Assembly: GCA_037178675.1 (NCBI GenBank)
Contig: JAYMGJ010000078.1
Coordinates: 1-38,991 of the forward strand
Direction: 5' to 3'
DNA: 38,991 nucleotides
Source: Scleroderma bovista
Lineage: Eukaryota; Basidiomycota; Agaricomycetes; Boletales; Sclerodermataceae
Shown: piece after piece, positions 10,424 through 20,589 of the stretch
Layout: the number at the start of each line of letters is the position of its first letter
Position numbering within the stretch: the first letter of the stretch is position 1
Translations under genes and position numbers: made by a program
Notes under the pieces: model-generated
The model's input: the letters and a program-made list of their open reading frames with translations, nothing else
The model's database searches: none
Told to the model about the DNA's origin: nothing

Positions 10424-13400
10424 CTAGTCGTCGTCGTCCGGCGTCAGGTCCTCTTCATCGCTAAGGAACTGTCTCCTGCCTGCGCTCCTGGGCCTCGCGC
10501 GCTGCGGCCGCTCGTCCTCGTCCATCGGCGTCAGCGCAGATTCGTACGACCCCGACGCAGACGGCGCATTCCCGCCCATGCCACCCATCATCATCGGCAT
10601 TGCACCGGGTAGCCCAGTCCCAGCCGTCGTCCGTTCTAGCGTCGCGAAGAACACCTTCTCCATCTCCTCTGCATCCACGTACACCCACGACCCCTCCTGG
10701 TTGTACGTCCGCGCATTGTTGAACATGAGCTTCCAGTCGTCGCGGAAGTGCGAGATGCTCTTGTAGTAGTTGGCACTTATCCGCTTGCGCAGCGTCGAGA
10801 GGGCTATAGGCTGTGTGATGAGCTGGTAATAGTCCGGATAATCCTATATATATAATATACGCTATGATGAGAACATGTGTGTATTTTAAGAACAGAACAG
10901 ACGACGCACCCTCTTATCAGGCAGCTCCCGGAAGAGTTCACAACGCTTACGCCCATCGACGTCCTCGCATGCCAAGACAGCCTTGTATACTTCATTAAAC
11001 GCCTTCTTCATCTTCTCCTTGATCGCTGGCGGTAACTCCGGCGCCTTGGTCTTGCGCCGTTTCTGGAAACGTCAGTTAACACTCTTCACAAGCCATCCAA
11101 GAACACTTATATACCGAATCGCGGTCATCCTCGTCTTCTTCGTTCACAGACGGGGTCACAGACATGGCCTTGGTGCCGCGCTTGCGTTTGCCAGACGGCG
11201 CAGGAGTTTCATACTCAGGTGCCTTTCCTTTTCCTTTCCGCGCCTTGCGTCCAGTATCTGACGCAGGCGTACTCCGGCCGGGTGTGTCGGATTCCTTGAT
11301 AAGACGGCTCGCAAGGCGCCGTTCCTTCCTCCCGCGATTACGATCGACGAGTTCTTGCAGATCCTCGCCATCCTCGACGGCCTACGACACCATCCCCTGT
11401 TCAATAATCACAGAACTAACGCCGATAAAGTCAACTCACCATAAGCCACTGCTCGTCGCTCAGCCCATCATTGTAATTGACCTGGTTCTTCCGCCGCTGA
11501 CCACGCCCCTCCACTGCTTCCTCTATCTCTTTTGGTTCGAACGGCTCATCCGTTTGATAGCACTCAGGAAGCTCTTCGAGCTGAATAAGTGGCAGTGGCG
11601 GCCTCCCGCGGTGGCCCATCGCACGCCATCTATGCTCTGCCTCCCGCTCCCGATCGCGGTCCATCCGGCGGAAAATGTCCAGCTCTTGATCATCGCGCGC
11701 GATGATCTCGTTCAGCTCCTCATCATTCATGTCGCCAGCCTCTTCGTTCTCCTCCTCTTGGTCAGCTTCGAGGATGGAGCGCTACAAACCACGCTGATTT
11801 AGCACGGAGCGTTGCTTCAGACCTCTCAGGAGGCATGCAGACGCACCAAAAACTCCTCTTGCTCCTCCTGCGTGGACTTGTTGTCGAACCGACCAGCCTG
11901 GATGACCTTGTCATCAATGTCGAGCTTGAACCGGGCACGCGCATACATCGCCTCTTCCACGCTCTTCTCAGTTATGAACCGCAGGATGCGGACGGCTTTG
12001 GTCTGACCGATACGATGCGCACGATCCTGAGCCTGCAGATCAGCGTGTGGATTCCTGAGTATGCGTTAGCTTAGTCCAATTGACCGACACTACACTCACC
12101 AATCACTGTCGAATCTGCAGAGCAATTGAGTAAATGTCACGAGAGCGCCATGAAACAACTCACATGATGACCGTATCCGCCGTCTGCAGATTGAGGCCCA
12201 ACCCACCCGCTCTCGTCGATAGAATAAAGACATTAATCTCGGAATTCTCCGCATTAAACTGCTGAACGAATCCCGCTCTTTCATCGGTCTTCGTGCTCCC
12301 GTCCAGTCTGAAGTATTTCCAGTCCATCATCTTGAGAAAATCCTCCATGATATCCATCACTTTGGTCATTTGGAAGAAGATGAGTACACGATGGCCAGTA
12401 GCAAAAAATTTGGGGAGGACGCGCGAGAGGAGCTCGAGTTTGCCAGACGTACGGACAAGTTTGTCGTCGACAATGCTGCCAGGGTTGATCTTGTCCTCGA
12501 CGCTGTCGAAGAGGTAGGGGTGCTGACAGATCTTGCGGAGCTGCATGAGCTCGTTGCTGAGGCCCTTGAAGCCGCCCGATTTGCTACCAATAGCCCTCAT
12601 GAGCGCCACGCGGTCTCGACAAATGATTCACGCACCCTTTCTGATCTTTTCCATCTGCAATCATCTTGTACTTCTTGATTTGCTTGTACAACTGCGATTG
12701 GAGCGCACTCATCCGGACCTTGATCACCTTCTCCACCTTATCCGGCAACTCGCTCTCGACGTCTTTCTTCAGCCTCCTCAGCAAGAATGGCCTCAGCACC
12801 TTGTGCAACCGCCGAATGATCAGCAGCGCCTCTTCTTCGTTCAACTCGATCTTGTCGCCTGTGCCCGAGTTGGCGAACGGTGTGTTGAACCACTCGTCAA
12901 ACGACTTGACCGAGTTAAAGATCTTGGGGAGGACAAAGTTGAGTAGGGCCCATAGTTCGGGGAGGTTATTTTGGAGCGGGGTACCGGTGAGGATGAGACG
13001 GTAGCGGGAATGGTAGTATTGTGTGAGCGTCTGTGCGAGTTTACTCTGTGTGTTTTTCATGCGGTGACCCTCGTCTGTTGTCCGTGTGCATCCATCATCT
13101 GGCAGACGCACGAAAGAGGACGGATGCACGCACCAATAATCATGTGTACCCACTTTAACTTGCTCAGGAATGGCCGGTCTTTGATGATGTATTCGTAGGT
13201 GGTGAGCAACACTTGGAATTGGCCTTGTCGTAGTTGCATCTGCAAATTGCGGCGCTGCGTTGGATTACCCTTGTACGCCACGGTAATTACCTCCGGCGCC
13301 CACTTCTGGAACTCGCCTGCCCAGTTGGTCATGGTACTCAGTGGGACGATGACGAGATATGGCCCCCACTGTTTCTTTGATTCGATAAGGAATGCCACCA

Positions 13401-15318
13401 GAGAAATGGTCTGAATCGTCTTTCCAAGACCCTAGGGTTACACCATGTCAGTAACATGTCCGATAGATAAGAGAGGCAGAAATCAGACTTGCCATTTCGT
13501 CTGCAAGGATCCCATTCAGCTTGTTGTTGTACAAGCTGACCATCCACTGCAGACCCTTCAGCTGGTAATCCTTAAGTGTCCCACCACGCAGCAAGGTCGG
13601 CTGCTTCGAGATCCTTTCGGAGATGCGATGTGCAACGGCATAGTAGTCGACTCTGCCCTTTTCCTCGACGAGATCCTTGTTCACCTGTGCACCAAACGTC
13701 GCTTCGCTAGCGGGCCCCTCTTCGCTTTCAAAGTTCCCAACAATAGTAGCAGCACCCTCGTTCTGCTGTGCAATAACCGCCTGAGCAAGCGAGTCGAGGT
13801 ACGCGTCCGTCTGGCGGAGGAGATGTGTAATGCGGGTATCCTTGGCGGTATCGATGAGCTTCATGTACGCCTCTTCATCGTCGGCCTTCAGCGCCTTGAG
13901 ACGTTCCTTGGATATACGTTCTATGCGCTTCTGCTCCTCTTTTTCCGTGTACGCGTGGAAATTAATTACAGCTCTTCCGAGGCGCACGACGCGGTCTTGA
14001 GCCTGTCGTCCTACGTTGATCAGGTCCCGCCCGTGCGAGCAAATGATGGTGAGCTGCTCGACGTGCTTGTGCTTGGCGCGCCGCTCGCGGTCGACACGTT
14101 GACGCCGCTCGGCCTGTTCGGTCATGCGCGCATCGCGGAGGGTAGGTTTGCGAACGCGCCTGAAGTCGGCACGGTTGAGAGGGAGGAGTGTTCCCTGGAT
14201 GAGTCGTTCTGCGACCAATGCGCGCATTGAGCGCTGTTTCTCGAGGAGGCGGAGTGACTTGAGCTCGATAAGGGCACAAAGTTTTCCATGTGCTGTCGAT
14301 GCGGAATACTTGGCAGCGTCTTGTTCGCTCTCTTTTCCCGAGCCAAATCCGAGGATGTCGTCGGTGACACTGTCGAAACCGCCGTCGCCGATGGTAGCCC
14401 GCAAATTTTCGAGTTCGCGGACACGCTGCGAGACACGTGCTTCGATGAACCTATCGCGCTCGTTGATGATCTGGTGGACGTCTAGACCTGGAGGCATGAC
14501 GGAAGGAATGAGCAGTTTCTGGAGGCGTGTGGCGAACAAGGAGGGATCCGTATCACTTGGACGTGTGAGATGGGTGAAGGGCATGCGGAATGCGTTGTAA
14601 GGGTAGATACCCGAGTTCTTGTCCCGCTCTGGGACGTCAGCCAGGGTGATGCTGGAGTTGGGTGCAGAGACTGCCTCTTCGTCTTTGACCTGTACCTCCG
14701 TCGCCTTCTGGTTGTCCGCAGCAGCGGTGGTGGGTGGTACAACGCCCTTTTGCATCTTGACGGCGGCATCGACGATACGGGTGCCTACGTCGGAGGGAGC
14801 AAGAATCTTTTCCAGGTCTACCGTGACATTGGTGTGTGGTCTGATAGCATGCTGGAGCTGTTCTGGCACGGGTTGGCCCTGTGAGATGAGCTTGAATGCC
14901 TGGATCTGGGCACGGAGGGCATTTATTTGGTCGGAAGTGAATGAGATAGGGCTGGTGGGCGGGTGGGGTGCCGAGGGCACAGGACCAGAGGTGATGGAGC
15001 TGGCGGCAGGTGCGCCATTGAGTTCGGTGCGCACGCCGTTGAGGGTAGGTTGTTGCTGGTCTGAATTGGAGGTGAGTGCACATAAGCAGGGCGGTGATGT
15101 CAGACTGACTCTGAAGTGCTTTGAGGTAAGCAGTGAGATTTCGCAGATCCTGGGATGACTCTGGTGTGTGGCCTGCTTGCTTGAGCTCTCGTATTTGCTG
15201 TGGTGTGTGGGTAAGTGGACTGGGTGAGCGAGAGACGACATACAATGAGGATGGCTTGTAGCTTGTCTTTCTGCGGGTGTTGTTGTCTGAATGCCTGGGC
15301 TGGCATTGGAGCAGCCAT
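10424..15318 (-). CDS. STH1: SNF2-family chromatin remodelling ATPase (STH1/SNF2/BRM type) with bromodomain
   Basis: Catalytic subunit of an RSC/SWI-SNF-type complex, using ATP hydrolysis to slide or evict nucleosomes. About a dozen exons give roughly 1,400-1,450 residues. Order: N-terminus '[20 protein letters not shown]' (ATG at 15318); QLQ motif ('[19 protein letters not shown]'); HSA domain (Arg/Lys-rich helix, about 14050-14280) that binds actin-related proteins; SNF2 ATPase with 'LADEM/GLGKT' (motif I), 'DEGHRMKN' (motif II), '[18 protein letters not shown]'; helicase C lobe with '[18 protein letters not shown]' and '[16 protein letters not shown]'; SnAC-like acidic segment; basic KRKRG linker; C-terminal bromodomain ('[13 protein letters not shown]', acetyl-lysine Asn in 'MFNNARTYN'); Asp-rich tail. 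STH1 and SNF2 paralogues are hard to tell apart here. A longer open stretch upstream of 15318 is not the true N-terminus. Confidence 0.95.
13432..13492 (-). other. GC-AG intron inside helicase motif I of the SNF2 gene
   Basis: On the minus strand the exon ends in ATG and the intron starts GCAAGT and ends CCCTAG. This joins 'LADEM' to 'GLGKTIQT', the Walker A motif. The closest GT donor, four bases on, would break the frame. Confidence 0.8.
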
Positions 15319-15990
15319 CTTCCCAACTCTCGTTGCAACACCAAGTCGGCGCGAAATTTCCAAGGACAAGCGACAAACACGGACACACACATGGATGTGG
15401 CGTGGGAACGGTGTCATCGACCTCGATGGAACCTATACTACGGGGAGCATATACCACTGTATTAATACACCCAACGGGAGCAAAGGCCGCTATCAAAATT
15501 CCTCGTCCTGGTCCATCCGACGATCCAGTTGTCAAGGTGAGGTCCCAAAATACACCCGTAATCTGATCCTTTGGGAGGTTCATATGTGGTCCAAGCTCTG
15601 TTACGTTAATTTCGACTCCTCCGTCGTACTCATGTTACCTGCAGCACCGTCCGACTCCCTATTAGACTCTATGCGCCCCAAGCTGATGTAGCGTTCGTGG
15701 ACCTGATCACTTCTCTCGCTTCGCTACTTGCCCTGTCCCCTCGCCAGCTCGCATTTTAAATCCCCCTACGCACGCACGTACTCACCATCAACGCGGTCTA
15801 TTGACTGGATCGAAGTGTCTGCGGGCTCCCGTCGTCCCCTATACACTCACACACTCAACTGCAAGGAATGACAGCAACAAGGTGAGGGCTGCAACACGCA
15901 GGAGGGGAACAATATTACTGGCACTGGTAACGTAGATGGATTCAATTGATCACATTTTGCATTTACAACGAGCGAGTCTTCAAGTTCAAG
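15319..15990. other. intergenic region and likely promoter of the SNF2 gene
   Basis: 672 bp between the SNF2 start codon and the stop of the next minus-strand gene. No gene is visible. It should hold the SNF2 promoter and 5' UTR; I see no strong TATA box. Confidence 0.45.
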
Positions 15991-16845
15991 TCATCTGTAA
16001 CTGTCTGCACTATTTTGAATTGCTGTTTCATGACGTGACCTTTCCATTTCGATCTTGCGTTCCCTCCTGCGCTGCTCAGAACAAACATGAAACATGTGAT
16101 AATAAAAAGTAAGTAAAACCTTGCACCGCATCGTGGTTCTCAATTTGTCGAAAATATTTCCGATGGAGGCCGTTAACACCTCCCTCTATAGGAACTTTCA
16201 CCCCTTTATGCATCCCTTTCCTCTTCACCTTTCTTCCAGGCACTACAATGCCACCTGGGAAGATGTCTTGGAGAGCAAGAAAGATTGTATTGGCAAACCA
16301 AGAATACTGTATGCTATCGAGGTTAATATCACCGCCATGTGTCCTGACAGCTCGCAGGAGAGCACAAAGTTGATCCGCAGAAGGTCGTGTGCCGGTATGT
16401 GGGTATGTGAGGGTACGAAGGATGTCATATTTACCCCATTTCCCAATGATATAAAGTTCTTTGTAGGTACCCTTGACCACAACTTCAAGACAATCCAGTG
16501 CTGTGTGGCAGTGTTCACCGGGTCTGGATAGCATCTGAGTACATCTTCAGGGAGACAGGATGTAAGAAACTGACTTCTTTGGAATATAGCTGATTCGTAG
16601 GAACTTGGTGAGCACCACAAGTGCCGTGCAGTCACCAGCAGGTGAAAAGATCTCGAAGACCAAAAATTCATGTTCTTCGCCAGCTCTGGATTTGCAGTGT
16701 AAATTTGTGTTGACACAACACTGCGAGACCTGTGCTAGATCCCACAGTAAGTGCGATTCGTATTACACGTCGACTCCACAAGCAAAACCAAATTGAGAGA
16801 ATAGACCACAGATGGAGGGCCGTGGTGGTGGTTTAGCGAAATCAT
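15991..16845 (-). CDS. hypothetical protein, probably fungal lineage-specific
   Basis: Four exons give a protein of about 230 residues with no domain I can name. Likely start ATG 16845 ('MISLNHHHGPPSVVYSLN'). An intron with acceptor just before 'VSQCCVNTN' leads to a segment ending 'EHEFLVFEIFSP'. The next intron joins to 'CTQMLSRPGEHCHTALDC', then 'GKWGKYDILRTLTYPHTG' and a basic stretch ('GRKVKRKGMHKGVKVPIEGG'). The last short exon is 'RRRERKIEMERSRHETAI' and stops at 15991. Codon flow and splice signals on this strand are good. An overlapping plus-strand reading at 16121-16531 is a shadow. The first exon is the least certain. No signal peptide or membrane segment is evident. Confidence 0.6.
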
Positions 16846-17065
16846 GGTAAAGTTTTCTGAAACACATTGTTCTCAGCCAGACTTTATGGCGAAGGCTATC
16901 CATGCTCGGAAAGAGTTGTGCCATCTCCTACATGAGACTCAAATGATGTCATTTGAACTTTGCCGCTGCACCACAAAACCGACTTGATATTAATGCCTCA
17001 TTTGCTGGTGAGGCAGTGCTCATCTCCGGACGGCCACTTCATATGGTACGTGCATCACTGACCGC

Positions 17066-17135
17066 TTCATTATGGTTTTATGAAGGGCAGCCACATCTGC
17101 TATGGTAGGGCTGCGCTCCATAAAACCGTAATGAA
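17066..17135. repeat. hairpin 1, 27-bp arms
   Basis: Left arm 17066-17092 (starts TTCATTATGGTTTTATG) pairs with 17109-17135 (ends CATAAAACCGTAATGAA) at 24 of 27 positions, with one further T-G wobble. The loop is 16 bases. Confidence 0.75.
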
Positions 17136-17365
17136 CATAAGCGTAAAATATAATATGCGACAATTCAACGCACATCATAGCGGAAACCTATCATACATTT
17201 GGGATCCCTGACGTGTAGGTGATCTCACGGGACATATCCTTTGTAAAGTATTTTCTAACACACTTTGACGGATTGGCGTGAGACGCGATTGAAGTAGACG
17301 ATGAGTTGGTACGGGTGCAGCATGGTACTTACATTGTTGCCTACGGTGTTACCCCGCACGTTCAG

Positions 17366-17419
17366 TCACTTCATCGGTACCTTGTTTTGTTCCCGAGAAA
17401 CAAGGCACAGATGAAGTGA
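17366..17419. repeat. hairpin 2, 22-bp arms
   Basis: Left arm 17366-17387 (TCACTTCATCGGTACCTTGT + TT) pairs with 17398-17419 at 20 of 22 positions, around a 10-base loop (TGTTCCCGAG). Confidence 0.78.
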
Positions 17420-17633
17420 ACAACCACCATGTCAGCCCTCTCTCAAAGTTGACGGTGTTGCCACCGAAGCATGCCGTCGTTGACGGCTGCGGCCCGCGGG
17501 ATGGAACGACACGGTGACCAAACTATGAAGCACGTTCGAGGCCGAGATTGATCACTCACCCAATTTAGGCCGACTTGTTCCGCACGCAAGGCAACATCGA
17601 GGCCGCGCCGCACATGGCGATTGACATGTGGCT

Positions 17634-17702
17634 ATGGTGATGCGGGTCAGGGACAGCGAAACGGAACAGGTATATATACTTAGTGACTCATATCTCGTAG
17701 TA
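17634..17702 (+). pseudogene. protein kinase gene, 5' fragment cut by Plavaka insertion
   Basis: In-frame codons 'MVMRVRDSETEQ' then 'VYILSDSYLVV' end exactly at the TA target (17701-17702). The frame continues at 24087 ('GRVIRCAPNLEERLFLLPL') once the Plavaka element and one TA are removed. The ATG at 17634 follows an in-frame TGA. It may be the start or lie just after a splice site. I could not find an upstream exon. Confidence 0.6.
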
Positions 17703-17729
17703 CATCAGCGATTTGACGAACGTCTGGAG
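17703..17729 (+). repeat. 5' TIR of Plavaka element
   Basis: CATCAGCGATTTGACGAACG and seven further bases. It matches the complement of 24058-24084 except at positions 8 and 15 (G here, A there). Confidence 0.88.
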
Positions 17730-18129
17730 AGTCTGGACCAGACAACCCCAGGGCCCCCAGGCACTTCAGATGCAACAGACATTCGTCTGGAATCAGGCAG
17801 GTCCCTTTCTGGGCCAGACGTAGTTTTCTGTGTCTGGCCTGTTCACAGGTGATTCAGACTCACTCAGACAAGCATCAGCATGTTAACCAGACATCTCACA
17901 GACACGAACCATCCAAGGTTCCATACTTGCCAGACATTATTACAGGCCAAAGTATCAGGTCATCAGATCAAATCAGACATATATAGGAAACAATTGTTCT
18001 ATAATTCGGGGCCACCATCGGTATATTAAGTACTGTAGCTCGCCGCACGCTCTTGAACTACTAGAGGCTACTCGTGACTTTGTATATGGTGGCAAAAGGT
18101 TGGATGAAAGAGCTACGAATAAATCACGA
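17730..18129. repeat. left subterminal region with GTCTGG/CAGAC motif cluster
   Basis: About a dozen copies of GTCTGG or CAGAC in either orientation lie between 17720 and 17980. No gene is visible. Subterminal motif clusters like this are the usual transposase-binding zones in CACTA-type elements. Confidence 0.65.
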
Positions 18130-20439
18130 TCACTGTTCTTCGTCCACCTGCCAACGATGTCATTAGTTAACAATCAGAGTGCGAGAAATGACAGGCAAAC
18201 CTCAGATTCGATGTCAGACGAAACCATAATTTGGGCGCGCTCGTCTTGCTGTGGAGTGACCTCAACACCTACGACCGGTGCAGTGGCACGACGACGGTGT
18301 GCAGTACAGTACTTCCGCGCTTCATCAATGATCTGATAATATTTCTTCTCGCCCACTTTCCTGACAGATGCAGTGTAGAATAGGGTCTGTGTACCCCAGT
18401 TCGTGTCTGAGAAGGTCAAGTCCGACTTTTTCGATGGTACTTCCTTACGCCCAGTTCGATACATATGCAGCGCCCGCTCGACCTAGAGAGGTGCATCAGT
18501 ACTTGTGCCTTCACAGCGCAGCCCAGTATTTAATAGTAACCATACCGCTGTGACCGCTAGGACGAGTGCTCCACAAGGAACATCATCCGAGAATCCAGTG
18601 TAGAGTTCCGGGATAGCTTCGATTGAAGTGAGACAGGCGAGGTGGCTTGCAAATGTCTGCAAGATGAGAGGAGAGAGAAAGGATCCCGACATCTGGAATA
18701 AGGTGATGTGAGAGGATCGGGCTTTCTTACATTTCACTCACCTGGACTGTGTCTTCCCTGTCTTGATGCTCGACACGGCCATACAAGAATGGCAGGCCAG
18801 GCCCTAATACAAATTCAACATACTCTTTACGGGCCTCGGGATCGTTGTACTTTGCATCCGAGGCCCAGTGAGCTTCCAGTGCCTCTAACGCAGCTTTGCC
18901 GATGATTGTGCGCCATTCATAAACTCGCTGAATCGACTGTAATCAAGTAATAGAGCATTAACGCACGGGGTTGAACACAAAAAAAAAAAACACTGACGAG
19001 ACGGTAAATGGCATCCGTTTCATCGGAGATGGTGTGTGGCCAATCTTTCATAATGCCATTCCATATCGTCTGGATAGGACCTACGAGTCCATCAGTGACC
19101 CAGGGATTATCAAAAGCGCCAACGTATTTTCGCAATACAGGCACAAAGTATGCCGTATAAAAGGAGCGAGCCCCCGCAGGTAGATCATTATTGGAGGGCG
19201 GGGGTCGTGCTTTATTTGATGCCATCACCGCATTGGCGATTACCGCAGAATGTTGAAGGCGCTGTTGGGGAGCATTATGAGTTACCTGCGCAGTGGGAGT
19301 GCCGGGCTATGATGGAGCAGGGTTGTCAGTAAATATTGAATGGTCAAAATACAGCAGTGAATTCCAGCCATACCGTCCATCTACTAGTAGCAGATACTAG
19401 TTTGCCCTTGATACCTGCGCCTGTATTGTTGATGGGCATTGTGGGGGTGCTAGACGAAAGCTCGATATGATCGTCTTCGTCACTTGGCAAGCCTCCAAAG
19501 CTGGAAGGTGCTGGAAGTATAGGCGTGCTGTGATACGTGAGACCTGCAGATGGAATAGCTTCAAAACCAAGACCAGCTCCAGGCGCGACACTGAATTCCT
19601 GGGTTGACTTGGACGCCTTGGATTTGCTCTGTTGGAAGTCAGCTCTCAGACCACTTGTTGCACGATTGAAAAGCGTGGGCTTGGTAGTTCCTTGAATGGG
19701 CCCTAAGTTTGGCCTTTTGAAAGCTAGCCTGCTCCACTTCCATTCAATTTGATAGACAGGCTGAGTCAACAGGATCACTTACGCTGGTCCGTCCAAGGTG
19801 CTCCCGCAGGCACGCTTGCCTCCAGAACTTACGGCAGGGATGGGAGCACAGGTGCCACGTGCTTGAGTAATCGCATCTCGTGTCGCCTTCGTGGCCTTCG
19901 GACCTCTTTTGGTATATATGGCTTCGCCGCTATCTGGGCGCCTATCGTCCAGACTCTCTTCGTTCTGTTCACTTTCCACACCATCATCTGGCTCAAACTC
20001 GGATCCACTTGGGGTTGAGACCCCATCTATTTCCAGATGTCTAGGTGAGAGATTTGTGATCATTCTACTAACCAGCTCACTCACCTTGCAGTGGTGTTGT
20101 GCCATCCTCATTTCCTGGATCTTGAGCCGTGTTCACCACTTCTTGGCTCAGTGGCTCTTCGTTTGGCCAAGTCGCCTTCCTTAACAATGCTGCGGTAGGT
20201 CTCTTGAATTGTTGCGCTTGGTTTGATGCCCTGACTGCGAGGCTGTCCTCAACTGCGGCAGCACGTTGAATGCCTTCTTGAATCTCAGCAGCCTTTTGGG
20301 CATTAACTGCAATCTTTGCAGCCTTCTCTGCTTGTACCATTTCTGTGGGTCGGCGTGGCAGAGGTAAGTCAGGTCGTCCTGGATGGGCCTTTTTATTTGA
20401 CGCGCGCGTGCCAATAGACGACCTTTGCTGGCTGGCCAT
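18130..20439 (-). CDS. Plavaka-associated accessory protein
   Basis: A multi-exon gene inside the transposon, starting at ATG 20439 ('MASQQRSSIGTRASNKK') and ending 'SDIESEVDEEQ' with stop TGA at 18130-18132. The N-terminal part is basic and Ala/Lys/Gln-rich ('EKAAKIAVNAQKAAEIQEGI', probable coiled coil). A Ser/Asp/Glu-rich segment and a low-complexity Pro/Ser stretch follow. The C-terminal half looks folded ('YFVPVLRKYVGAFDNPWV', 'LEALEAHWASDAKYND', 'LFYTASVRKVGEKKYYQI'). I cannot name a Pfam domain. Proteins of this layout occur next to Plavaka transposases in Agaricomycetes. Its position inside the TIRs and its divergent promoter suggest a second transposition protein, as in two-gene CACTA elements. 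Several splice junctions are approximate. Confidence 0.65.
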
Positions 20440-20589
20440 GTAGGCTGGAGGGCGGTACAAAGGGAGTTCAAGGTGGGTGTCCCGATTTTTTTTCCTCAGC
20501 CACCGATTTTTAAAACTGCACAGTTATATTTGACATTCGACTCAGCATGACACCTCTCAGTTGAGCTCCGTCCGAGAAACACCGTCCTC
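20440..20589. promoter_or_regulatory. bidirectional promoter of the two Plavaka genes
   Basis: Only 150 bp separate the two divergent start codons (20439 minus, 20590 plus). It contains an AT-rich run (CCCGATTTTTTTT, 20483-20495) and must hold both promoters. Confidence 0.5.

Larger units (their letters stand above)
16846..17633. other. intergenic region with two hairpins
   Basis: No coding potential recognised between the hypothetical gene and the split kinase gene. Two separate inverted repeats lie in it (17066-17135 and 17366-17419), listed separately. Confidence 0.5.

Noticed and set aside
11164..11802. Plus-strand 212-codon ORF in the SNF2 region
   Set aside because: Antisense shadow of the acidic, Arg-rich C-terminal exons of the SNF2 gene.
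13448..15583. Long minus-strand open frame extending upstream of the SNF2 start
   Set aside because: The upstream part is composed of intron and promoter sequence read through. The ATG at 15318 followed by two short exons gives a clean N-terminus leading to the QLQ domain.
16121..16531. Plus-strand 136-codon ORF
   Set aside because: It is antisense to the minus-strand hypothetical gene, whose exons join in phase with good splice sites.
17730..17852. Kinase 5' frame continuing into the Plavaka left end
   Set aside because: The frame past 17702 is encoded by the TIR and subterminal repeats. The true continuation is at 24087.
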